Source: an uncultured Prevotellaceae bacterium (GTDB taxonomy: Bacteria; Bacteroidota; Bacteroidia; Bacteroidales; Bacteroidaceae). Taken from it: 32,349 nucleotides of DNA. Below the pieces are notes generated by a model. The model had not been told where the DNA came from and did not search any database. It saw only the letters and a list, made by a program, of their open reading frames with translations. The first letter of the stretch is position 1. Each line of letters opens with the position of its first letter. A program made the translations under genes and the position numbers. The stretch lies in the NCBI GenBank assembly GCA_902792855.1, contig CADBBP010000024.1:9927-42275 (forward strand). The letters run 5' to 3'. Of this stretch, positions 9,622-17,303 are shown one piece after another.

Positions 9622-9891
9622 TTATCTGCGGAGACCAAGTGCCTTGATGATGGCGCGGTAGCGCTCGATGTCACGGTCGTACAAATAATTCAGAAGGGCA
9701 CGGCGTTTTCCTACCAACTGGGTCAGTGACCGCGCGGTAGTATAATCTTTACGGTTCTTTTTCAAGTGTTCCGTCAAATGGGATATACGGTAGGAGAACA
9801 ATGCTATCTGAGCCTCAGGGGACCCGGTATCAGAGTTAGACTTTCCGTATTTTCCAAAGATCTCTGCTTTTTTTGCCTTGTCTAAATACAT
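9622..9891 (-). CDS. rpsO: 30S ribosomal protein S15
   Basis: S15 binds 16S rRNA early in assembly of the small-subunit platform. The product is 89 residues from the ATG at 9891, the standard length, and has the conserved [16 protein letters not shown] segment, HLKKNRKDY, and the [18 protein letters not shown] ending. An upstream in-frame start at 9972 would add 27 unrelated residues and lies before the promoter box, so it is rejected. The gene stands alone on the minus strand, with its own -7 box and terminator, between the ftsX operon and typA. Confidence 0.96.
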   Translation of the reverse strand: MYLDKAKKAEIFGKYGKSNSDTGSPEAQIALFSYRISHLTEHLKKNRKDYTTARSLTQLVGKRRALLNYLYDRDIERYRAIIKALGLRR

Positions 9892-9941
9892 CTTGTTGGG
9901 TTTGAATGGTGAATTTTTGTTCGCATTTGTTATTTGCGGCT

Positions 9942-9950
9942 GCAAAAGTA
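9942..9950 (-). promoter_or_regulatory. -7 box of rpsO
   Basis: The minus strand reads TACTTTTGC, matching TAnnTTTGC, about 50 bases before the rpsO ATG at 9891. It predicts a leader of roughly 45 bases, where S15 autoregulation could act. Confidence 0.65.
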
Positions 9951-10044
9951 CTAAAAATTTCCGAAAAGGCAAACTTTTAAGGAGTTTTTATCAAACATTT
10001 GATGCAATATTTGGATTTTATTCGTCATTTAACGGCAGAATTTG

Positions 10045-10053
10045 TAATTTTGC
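10045..10053 (+). promoter_or_regulatory. -7 box of typA
   Basis: TAATTTTGC matches TAnnTTTGC and lies 70 bases before the typA ATG. I see no convincing TTTG at the -33 position. Confidence 0.6.
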
Positions 10054-10123
10054 ACCCGATTTCAGCGTTGTATGCATCATTTCTCGTAAACAAAGATGGC
10101 AGCGCGTCACGAATAAATAAATT

Positions 10124-11926
10124 ATGCAAGACATTAGAAATATCGCCATCATCGCACACGTGGACCATGGAAAAACCACCCTCGTTGACAAGATGATGCT
10201 CGCAGGAAACCTCTTCAGGGAGGGAAAGGAGATTGGGAACCAAGTCCTTGACAGCAATGACCTTGAAAGGGAAAGGGGGATAACCATACTCTCCAAAAAT
10301 GTTTCCATCAGTTACAAGGGTGTGAAAATCAACATCATCGATACTCCGGGACACTCTGATTTCGGTGGAGAGGTGGAACGTGTGCTCAATATGGCCGACG
10401 GATGCCTCCTTTTGGTCGATGCTTTCGAAGGACCCATGCCGCAGACAAGGTTTGTCTTGCAGAAGGCATTGGAAATTGGACTGAAGCCCATTGTCGTCGT
10501 CAACAAGGTGGACAAACCCAACTGTAGGCCTGAGGAGGTGTACGAGATGGTGTTCGACCTCATGTGCGCACTAAATGCCACTGAGGACCAACTTGATTTC
10601 CCCGTCGTTTATGGAAGTGCCAAAAACGGATGGATGGGAGAGGACTACAACAATCCTACAGGAGACATTACTTACCTTCTCGATAAAATCGTGGAAGTCA
10701 TTCCCGCCCCAAAGGTGATGGAAGGAACACCTCAAATGCTTATCACGTCGCTCGATTATTCCAGTTACACAGGGCGTATAGCTGTGGGAAGAGTGCATAG
10801 GGGAATGCTCCAAGAGGGGATGGGAATAACCATCGCACACCGCGACGGAAGTATGGAGAAAACGAAAATCAAGGAACTGCATACTTTCGAGGGAATGGGG
10901 CACGCACGTACAAAGCAGGTGGTAAGTGGTGACATCTGTGCCATCATAGGACTGGAGAAATTTGAAATTGGTGACACCATCTGCGACTTGGAATCACCGG
11001 AGCCACTGCCACCCATCTCCATCGACGAACCCACCATGAGCATGCTTTTCACCATCAACGACTCGCCGTTCTTCGGAAGAGAGGGGAAATGGTGTACGTC
11101 GAGGCACATCAACGACCGACTGCAGAAGGAACTGGAAAAAAACCTTGCCTTGAAGGTGGAGGAATTTGACGGCAACACTGACAGATGGATTGTCAGTGGA
11201 AGAGGCGTGCTGCACCTGTCGGTGCTTATCGAAACGATGCGCCGCGAGGGATATGAATTGCAAGTGGGACAACCACAGGTCATCTATAAGGAAATCGACG
11301 GAAAACGATGCGAACCCATAGAGGAACTCACCATCAATGTGCCTGATGAATTTGCAAGCAAAATGATTGACTTGGTCACACGAAGAAAGGGTGAGGTGAC
11401 ATCCATGGAAAGTCAAGGAGAGAGGACCAACATCGCGTTTGACATCCCTTCAAGGGGAATCATCGGTCTGCGCACCAACGTGCTCACAGCCAGCCAGGGT
11501 GAGGCCATCATGGCTCATAGGTACAAGGAATACCAACCTTTCAAGGGGGATATTTCAAGGCGTGTAAACGGTTCGATGGTGGCTATGGAGACAGGAACGG
11601 CATTCGCGTACTCCATTGACAAACTACAGGACAGGGGTAAGTTCTTCATCGACCCGGGAGAGGAAGTGTATGCCGGGCAGGTGGTAGGGGAGCATGTCCA
11701 CGACAACGACCTTGTCATCAATGTCACAAAGGCCAAGCAACTCACCAACGTGAGGGCAAGCGGAAGTGATGAGAAGGCACGAATCATACCCAAGGTGGTC
11801 ATGAGCCTCGAAGAATGCCTCGAATACATCAAGGCTGACGAACTCGTAGAGGTTACTCCCAAGAGTATCAGGATGAGAAAGGTCATTCTCGACCATAACG
11901 ATAGGAAACGAAGCATGAAAGAATAA
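10124..11926 (+). CDS. typA: Ribosome-associated GTPase TypA/BipA
   Basis: TypA (BipA) is a translational GTPase related to EF-G that acts in 50S subunit assembly and stress or cold adaptation. The 600-residue length is standard. The GTP-binding motifs are in place: [14 protein letters not shown] (G1), RERGITI (G2), [16 protein letters not shown] (G3), VVNKVDKP (G4) and a GSAKNGW (G5). The C-terminal half has the EF-G-like domains III and V ([38 protein letters not shown]) and the BipA-specific C-terminal domain. A small secreted SH3b protein follows after 16 bases and probably shares the transcript. Confidence 0.96.
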   Translation: MQDIRNIAIIAHVDHGKTTLVDKMMLAGNLFREGKEIGNQVLDSNDLERERGITILSKNVSISYKGVKINIIDTPGHSDFGGEVERVLNMADGCLLLVDAFEGPMPQTRFVLQKALEIGLKPIVVVNKVDKPNCRPEEVYEMVFDLMCALNATEDQLDFPVVYGSAKNGWMGEDYNNPTGDITYLLDKIVEVIPAPKVMEGTPQMLITSLDYSSYTGRIAVGRVHRGMLQEGMGITIAHRDGSMEKTKIKELHTFEGMGHARTKQVVSGDICAIIGLEKFEIGDTICDLESPEPLPPISIDEPTMSMLFTINDSPFFGREGKWCTSRHINDRLQKELEKNLALKVEEFDGNTDRWIVSGRGVLHLSVLIETMRREGYELQVGQPQVIYKEIDGKRCEPIEELTINVPDEFASKMIDLVTRRKGEVTSMESQGERTNIAFDIPSRGIIGLRTNVLTASQGEAIMAHRYKEYQPFKGDISRRVNGSMVAMETGTAFAYSIDKLQDRGKFFIDPGEEVYAGQVVGEHVHDNDLVINVTKAKQLTNVRASGSDEKARIIPKVVMSLEECLEYIKADELVEVTPKSIRMRKVILDHNDRKRSMKE

Positions 11927-11942
11927 CCAAATATTTGCAATA

Positions 11943-12437
11943 ATGAAGAGAATCGTCTTTTGTTTCATGGCCATGATGATTTCCATGGCGATGATGGCAC
12001 AGGGAAGATGCCTTATGTCGATAACCGACAATGACGGATACTCCAACGTCAGGAAAGGTATGACGACGAAGAGTGCCATTGTTAAAAAAGTAATAAAGGG
12101 TACGGAGGTTTATGTCACTCCTACCGGTACGAATTGGTACAGGGTAAGTTTGTCGCCAAACGGGGCGTTTGTCGGATACATACACAATTCTTGTGTAGGA
12201 ATGGGGGACAATTTCGCCACGCTATATAAGGTGACCGACAAAGATGGATACACCAACGTAAGGCAACAGGCCACCACCAAGTCGGCCATTGTCAAGAAAA
12301 TGCGCACAGGGGAGGAGTTCGAAGGAGTTGCCGTTTATGTCAATGGAGAATTCTCCAACTGGGTTGGCGTGCTTGATGAAAACCAGCATCTCATTGGGTT
12401 TGTTTACAACACCAATGTGCTGGCTATCGCACAATAG
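11943..12437 (+). CDS. Secreted protein with two bacterial SH3 domains
   Basis: A 164-residue exported protein with an N-terminal signal peptide (MKRIVFCFMAMMISMAMMAQ). The rest is two tandem SH3b repeats: the first starts DNDGYSNVRKGMTTKSAIVKKV (about residues 28-88) and the second DKDGYTNVRQQATTKSAIVKKM (about 99-160). The near-identical NVR..TTKSAIVKK cores point to a recent internal duplication. SH3b domains usually bind peptidoglycan or cell-wall peptides, so a role at the wall is likely; there is no catalytic domain. The gene follows typA closely and ends before a strong terminator. Confidence 0.85.
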   Translation: MKRIVFCFMAMMISMAMMAQGRCLMSITDNDGYSNVRKGMTTKSAIVKKVIKGTEVYVTPTGTNWYRVSLSPNGAFVGYIHNSCVGMGDNFATLYKVTDKDGYTNVRQQATTKSAIVKKMRTGEEFEGVAVYVNGEFSNWVGVLDENQHLIGFVYNTNVLAIAQ

Positions 12438-12475
12438 GCACGAGAACGTCCCTCCTTGGACAGCATAAATCAATT

Positions 12476-12515
12476 GACCTCGCCGATGGCATCAAGTCAT
12501 CGGCGAGGTCTTTTT
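12476..12515 (+). terminator. Intrinsic terminator after the typA-SH3b transcript
   Basis: A 13-bp perfect stem, GACCTCGCCGATG (12476-12488) with CATCGGCGAGGTC (12498-12510), has a 9-base loop and is followed by TTTTT. It sits between the convergent SH3b and mtnN genes and could also weaken transcription from the other side. Confidence 0.92.
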
Positions 12516-12549
12516 GTGCATCCTAATCTTGTATATATTGGCTGGCGGA

Positions 12550-13233
12550 TTAGATGGTTTCTATGAATTGGCGGGTGACTTCAAACGATCCGTTGGCAAG
12601 ACGACCCCAGAAATCGAAATATTGTGACGCTTTCTCATCACTAAGGGGAACATCACTGATGACACGGAACGAAACGAAGGGGATGCCATAGAGATAACAT
12701 GCTTGGGCAATGGCGCAACTCTCCATATCTACGGCCTTGGCGTCTGGGAAATGACCAAGTATTTCACGCATCTTCTCACGGCTGTCAACAAACCAGTCTC
12801 CACTTACCATCAATCCGCTGTGGATGGGGGTGGAGCAGTGAAGCGAAAGGGCCTTCTCTACGAGAGAGGTGTCGGCGGTAAAGAATGGCGGCAAATCTTT
12901 CAATTGGCCATAAGCAACCTCGCTGCCGCAATACAAGTCATGGTAGGTGTAGTGGGAGCCTACTACCACGTCGGTGATATGAAGGTTGGTGTCGGCTCCA
13001 CCGGCACAGCCTGTGGAGATGATGAGCTCAGGATGGTGATGGATGGCCAACTCTGTTGTGCCGACGGTGGCATTCACCTTGCCGATGCCGCATTTCTGAA
13101 GCACGACTTCGTGGTGGCCTATCTGGCCAACTGTGCAGGGTAGGATGCCCTTGTGGCTTTCCTGGGGTGAGGAAAGAAGGTCGCGCAACTGCGCCAACTC
13201 CTTGTCCATGGCTACAATGATTCCTATTTTCAT
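12550..13233 (-). CDS. mtnN: 5'-methylthioadenosine/S-adenosylhomocysteine nucleosidase
   Basis: MtnN (Pfs) hydrolyses methylthioadenosine and S-adenosylhomocysteine to adenine plus the thioribose product, clearing by-products of SAM-dependent reactions and feeding the methionine and AI-2 pathways. The 227-residue product begins MKIGIIVAMDKEL with Glu12 at the expected place, has STGCAGGAD in the nucleoside phosphorylase fold, VDMESCAIAQACY with the substrate-binding Met-Glu, and the catalytic Asp in RVISDVPLSDE. It lies 41 bases after the CHAT gene and may be the last gene of that transcript, though it is a housekeeping enzyme and could have its own promoter. Confidence 0.94.
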   Translation of the reverse strand: MKIGIIVAMDKELAQLRDLLSSPQESHKGILPCTVGQIGHHEVVLQKCGIGKVNATVGTTELAIHHHPELIISTGCAGGADTNLHITDVVVGSHYTYHDLYCGSEVAYGQLKDLPPFFTADTSLVEKALSLHCSTPIHSGLMVSGDWFVDSREKMREILGHFPDAKAVDMESCAIAQACYLYGIPFVSFRVISDVPLSDEKASQYFDFWGRLANGSFEVTRQFIETI

Positions 13234-13274
13234 TTTCTCTTTTATTTATTGTTCTTTGCTTGTTCAATGGGCTA

Positions 13275-16085
13275 TTACATGCCGTCAAGCAGGATGAAGG
13301 CGGCCCAGTAATAGGGGTCGTCGTATATTCGCTTCGAAGCAGTCTTGCGGGCGCGCTTTTGACGAGAGGTGATGGCATGGCGGCTGCTCATGCGTGTTTC
13401 CACCTCAACCTCGGTCGTGCGAAGGGCTTGCTGGGCGCGGCGAAGGGCCTCGTGTTTGCCCACGCCGTCCATCAGATAGTTGTAAAAATGGGTCATCAAC
13501 AGACGAGTGGCACGGTCGTCAACCTTCCAAAGGCTCATTAGGATGGCGTTGGCACCGGCTTTCTTGAAACCGCGTTGCAAACCGAACACACCATCGCCTG
13601 TAATCTTGCCCAAACCAGTCTGGCAGGCGGAAAGGACCAAGAGGTCCACACCGCGAAGGTCGAGCATCGAAATCTCCTTGGCGGTGAGAACGCCGTCGTC
13701 GGAGAGTTGATAATTTTTGATGCCGGTCAGTGTGTGGTTGGCACCGGCCAATAGGAGCCCGGAACGGCTTAATGCCTTGTCGCCGTCATCCATGTTGCCA
13801 TAGGAGGTGAGGAAGGGCAGACGCTCGTCCATTCCCCCATCGAGCACCTCGCGGTCACTCCAGTAGAAACCGTGGGTGGCGATGTGGATGACACTGGGGG
13901 CTTGACCGGAAAGGTGTTTGAATGATTGCTCGGAAGCACTCGAACGGAGTTGCACTGTTGTCGGAATGTCGTTGTCTGTCAGTGCCTGACTGATTTCCTC
14001 TGCCTCCTTGCGGGTGCCGGGCAGGTATTTTGCTCCGCCTTTCAACTTTTGGGTATGATCAGGGGTGGTGGACGTTTCAGATAGGTCGCTGTCATAGCTC
14101 ACGCCTCCGTAGATGGAGACTGAGGGGTGGGTGGAATGCTTGCGCTCGCCGGCAAGGGCCACCTCACGAGTGGAGGAGAGACGATAGAACAGAAGGTTGT
14201 CCATTAGCAGACCCTTTCCTTCTTCCCAATGGGGAAGCGACTCAATGCCGATGTTGTAGAGTTCGCCGGAGGGGGAGAAATATACGGTGTGTGCTGTTTC
14301 CAAGTAAGGGGCAAGGGGCTCCCAAACCAAGTGTGACAACTTCCCCGTGGTGTAGATGTCCTTGGAACGGATGGACGAGAGCTGGCTGCCGGTCATCAAG
14401 CTGACGAAAGTGGGATGTGACATCTGGCGCGTAAGTACGAAGGCGGCATACTGTTCCTCACCATCGAGGGTGGGAAAGCAAATGAACTCCACGACGACAT
14501 CGTGGGGGCGAAGTTGGCGATGGATGCGTTCCCAACTGATGCGAAGGGGTTTGGTGTAGTTGCCGTAGGTTTTGGAACGTTTCACAAGATGGCGCTCCTG
14601 CTTGGTGATGACACGTCGAAGAGAGTCGGTGTTGATTGTTCGTTTGGAGAGTGGGAGGGAATATTGGCGAGTTAGAAGTGCTTGATTGTATTGCAACTTG
14701 TGATAGGCCTCGATAAGCGTGGTGTCACCACTCTCAACAAGAAGGTTGGCCATTTCCATCTCGCTGTTGAGAAGCAAGCCCTTGGCCAATAGTGTTGCGT
14801 TGTAGCCACCTGCTACCATCAACTCGTCAGGATGTTGCCAAACAAGGCGAGGAAGGGTTTGCGTGAACCAAGGCTTCACACGCATCCAGAACAGGTTGCG
14901 CTCTTCCGAGGTGAGGTCGGCGAAGGTGTTTAATATCGATTCCGAATAGCGGTTCGTGGCCTCGAAGGCACACAAGGAGGCGGAGTCGGCCTGGTTGTTG
15001 GAAGAGTAGTAGGCGGCTTGTTTGCATAGCGAGTGGGCGTAGGATAGGTGATGCTCGCCCAACACTTGGCGGCGAAGAATTAAGGCTTCTCGCCCATATT
15101 TGACGGCTTCAGAATACTGTCCTAACGCGTAATGGTAACTCGCCATGTTACTCAAAGATTCTGCATATTCGGGATGCTCGGAACCAAGGGTCTCAAGACG
15201 TATTTCCAATGCTTCACGACCGCAGCGGAGGGCATCGGCATGGTTACCGGTCTTCATATAATAGTCGGCGAGATTGCTCAGGGCGGTGGCGTAGTCAGGA
15301 TGATGCTTGCCAAGCAGGCGGCCGCGCAAGTCTGTGGCTTTGAGACCCAGGCGAAGCGCCTCCTCATATTGGCCGAGAAAATAATGATATTTGGCCAAGT
15401 TGTTGAGAGACTGGGCGTAATCGGTACTCTGGTCTCCATATAGACGCTCGCGAATGTCCAGTGCCTCGTGCCCAAGGCGTAGGGCTGTGGTGTAGTCGCC
15501 GATGCGGGAATAGTAGCCGGCAAGGTTGCTCACTGACTGGGCGTATGAGGCACTCTCCTTGCCGGAAAGACGGGCACGAAGCTCCATGGCTTTGCGGCCA
15601 AGAATGATGGCGTCGATGTAGTTGCCAAGGTAGGAATGGTAGCGGGCTACGTTGTTCATCGACTCGGCGTAAGCAGAACTCTCAGAGCCACATAATTCTT
15701 CACGGAGGGAGAGGGCGGCAACGCCAAGACGCAACGCTTCGTCGTAATTGCCACAATGGGAGTGACTTCCGGCAAGGTCGGAGAGTGCGAGGGCGTATTC
15801 TTTGCTATGATGACCCCAGAGGCGGCCAGAGACTTCCATGGCACGCTCGCCCCATGGAATGGCATCTGAGGGACGGCCGGCATGTGACAACAGCTTGGCC
15901 AGATGAAGGACGTCACAAACGAAGATGCTGTCCTCGCCATCGGGGGTGATGTGCCCCAATCGCTCAGACAACACAAGGATGCTGTCTGCAACTTGTGGTG
16001 AGGTGCTCTCTTGGGCTTTCGACAATGTGGGGGAAAGCAGGAGCAAGAGGGGGAGGAGAGCGACGAACAACTTATTTGCCATCAT
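13275..16085 (-). CDS. Secreted TPR-CHAT caspase-like protease
   Basis: A 936-residue protein with a signal peptide (MMANKLFVALLPLLLLL...SKAQ), seven 42-residue kinesin-light-chain-like TPR repeats at about residues 63-356 plus a partial eighth, a linker, and a C-terminal CHAT domain from about residue 620. CHAT domains are caspase-like cysteine peptidases; the His/Cys dyad is intact at His738 (IATHGFY) and Cys821 (LSACQTGLG), followed by GVFGLQRGFKKAGANAILMSLWKVDD. The signal peptide predicts action in the periplasm or outside, unlike cytosolic TPR-CHAT proteins such as Craspase. The ATG ATG at 16085/16082 overlaps the stop of the upstream gene by about 14 bases, so the two are coupled. The TTG at 16094 was rejected. 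Its substrate is unknown. Confidence 0.88.
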   Translation of the reverse strand: MMANKLFVALLPLLLLLSPTLSKAQESTSPQVADSILVLSERLGHITPDGEDSIFVCDVLHLAKLLSHAGRPSDAIPWGERAMEVSGRLWGHHSKEYALALSDLAGSHSHCGNYDEALRLGVAALSLREELCGSESSAYAESMNNVARYHSYLGNYIDAIILGRKAMELRARLSGKESASYAQSVSNLAGYYSRIGDYTTALRLGHEALDIRERLYGDQSTDYAQSLNNLAKYHYFLGQYEEALRLGLKATDLRGRLLGKHHPDYATALSNLADYYMKTGNHADALRCGREALEIRLETLGSEHPEYAESLSNMASYHYALGQYSEAVKYGREALILRRQVLGEHHLSYAHSLCKQAAYYSSNNQADSASLCAFEATNRYSESILNTFADLTSEERNLFWMRVKPWFTQTLPRLVWQHPDELMVAGGYNATLLAKGLLLNSEMEMANLLVESGDTTLIEAYHKLQYNQALLTRQYSLPLSKRTINTDSLRRVITKQERHLVKRSKTYGNYTKPLRISWERIHRQLRPHDVVVEFICFPTLDGEEQYAAFVLTRQMSHPTFVSLMTGSQLSSIRSKDIYTTGKLSHLVWEPLAPYLETAHTVYFSPSGELYNIGIESLPHWEEGKGLLMDNLLFYRLSSTREVALAGERKHSTHPSVSIYGGVSYDSDLSETSTTPDHTQKLKGGAKYLPGTRKEAEEISQALTDNDIPTTVQLRSSASEQSFKHLSGQAPSVIHIATHGFYWSDREVLDGGMDERLPFLTSYGNMDDGDKALSRSGLLLAGANHTLTGIKNYQLSDDGVLTAKEISMLDLRGVDLLVLSACQTGLGKITGDGVFGLQRGFKKAGANAILMSLWKVDDRATRLLMTHFYNYLMDGVGKHEALRRAQQALRTTEVEVETRMSSRHAITSRQKRARKTASKRIYDDPYYWAAFILLDGM

Positions 16086-17235
16086 CCAGGCCAAGACGGT
16101 CGATCAGGTCGTTGGAAATTATGCTCGCAGGGGCTTTCAGAGTGGTAATCACCCAAGAACGGGTGAGTTCGTTCCAATCTTGTTTGGAGATGATTTCCCA
16201 ACTTTGTTCCAATAGACCTTCCTCTTTTTCTTTCTTTGCCAATTGCTTGCGGTGTTTGTAGTCGTTCTTCCAATTGGAACGATAAGTGTCAGTAACATCG
16301 CAACTCTCCTTGATGCTCACTGTGAGTTTGTATTCGCCAGTGCCCCAGCAGTCCTTGAAATTGTCGCGCTCGTCACGGAAACCGCTGTAGGAACGGGGAA
16401 CGATGAAACTCTCCCCTGTCACTTGATAGCGTGAGGGCTCGCCGGCAGGACGGACGTAACGAAGGAAACCTTTATCGTCGAGCACACGCTGGTCTGCGGG
16501 AATGTTGATGTGGAAGGTGCCGAGTTCTTGGTTCTTTTGCAATTGCACAATCTCGTTCATCCATGAAGATGACAATGTGATGTCCATCGTCAAGGTGAAG
16601 TCCTTGCGCTCCTCGAAGGAGAAGGGGATGGCCAACTTCGTATTGGGGAGGTTGGAATGCGTCGGACTAAGAATGAGCGTGTCAAGCACGAGCTCGAATT
16701 TTGAGTGGTTGATGATGCGGTGCAGCTTGCTGCGGTCTATGTGGCAGGAAATGTAGAACAGCGTGTCTTGACCTTCTGTGCGAAGGCAGCCAATACCATC
16801 GAAACGCATGCCCTTGGGGTCCATCGCACCGTCGAAGGAAGGGGCGTCGTAAAAGTCGCTCATCTCTGAGACGGAGTTGATGACTGTTTGATACACGTTC
16901 TCTTTCTTCACCGCTTCTTCCCATTCCTTGCGGTGGCGCGCGTTCCGTGTCACCAAGGAGCCTATGGCTGTCACGCCAAGGTCGATGAAAGAGGTGACAT
17001 AGCCGGAAGCGATACCCTTCATCGAACCGCTCGCTGCGGTGAACAAATCGCCGAGATAACCGCGTGATGTGTCGCGCTCGTCGTTTAGTTTGCTGATGTC
17101 GTTGGCCAGTTCGTCACTCGTATAGACGAAGGTCTTGAATTCTGTCACTTTGGACTGGGCATTTGAACAAATGGAGACCAAAAGTAAAAGAAGGGTGGCT
17201 GTTGACCTCATGGTTTTGGCTGTGATTCGTTTCAT
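16072..17235 (-). CDS. Secreted protein of unknown function coupled to the CHAT protease
   Basis: I do not recognise a family. The 387-residue product begins with a signal peptide (MKRITAKTMRSTATLLLLLVSICSNAQ); a second ATG at 17211 would give a shorter signal peptide. Residues about 60-95 form a Gly/Ala/Ser-rich amphipathic stretch (ASGSMKGIASGYVTSF, then DLGVTAIGSLV), followed by a beta-rich middle region and a very basic, lysine-rich segment near residue 335 (HRKQLAKKEKEEG). No lipobox and no clear transmembrane helix after the signal peptide. Its TAA overlaps the CHAT start, so the two proteins are probably made in fixed ratio and may interact, one possibly being substrate or partner of the other. 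The longer frame from 17382 crosses the HTCS stop region and is not used here. Confidence 0.8.
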   Translation of the reverse strand: MKRITAKTMRSTATLLLLLVSICSNAQSKVTEFKTFVYTSDELANDISKLNDERDTSRGYLGDLFTAASGSMKGIASGYVTSFIDLGVTAIGSLVTRNARHRKEWEEAVKKENVYQTVINSVSEMSDFYDAPSFDGAMDPKGMRFDGIGCLRTEGQDTLFYISCHIDRSKLHRIINHSKFELVLDTLILSPTHSNLPNTKLAIPFSFEERKDFTLTMDITLSSSWMNEIVQLQKNQELGTFHINIPADQRVLDDKGFLRYVRPAGEPSRYQVTGESFIVPRSYSGFRDERDNFKDCWGTGEYKLTVSIKESCDVTDTYRSNWKNDYKHRKQLAKKEKEEGLLEQSWEIISKQDWNELTRSWVITTLKAPASIISNDLIDRLGLDDGK

Positions 17236-17262
17236 TTTCTTCTTATGTGAATGAAAAGATGG

Positions 17263-17303
17263 TGATGTTCCTATTTTTGGTGATGTTCCTATTTCTGATG
17301 TTC
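17263..17303 (+). repeat. Short tandem repeat over the HTCS stop codon
   Basis: TGATGTTCCTATTT occurs twice (17263 and 17281) and its first eight bases a third time (17296). On the minus strand this repeats the last codons and stop of the HTCS gene: EHQK-stop is followed in frame by EHHQK-stop. A slippage origin is likely. Confidence 0.8.

Noticed and set aside
9892-9972. 27-residue N-terminal extension of ribosomal protein S15
   Set aside because: S15 normally starts at the MYLDKAKK-type position, and the extension overlaps the promoter box.
14930-15899. Regular 126-bp periodic repeats that could suggest a repeat array such as CRISPR
   Set aside because: They are coding TPR units without constant repeats and unique spacers.
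13275-16085. TPR-CHAT protein as the protease of a CRISPR type III-E (Craspase) system
   Set aside because: It has a signal peptide, and no gRAMP effector or CRISPR array is present.
16072-17235. The CHAT partner as a bacterial gasdermin
   Set aside because: It has a signal peptide, and I see no gasdermin motif; only the pairing with a caspase-like protease is similar.
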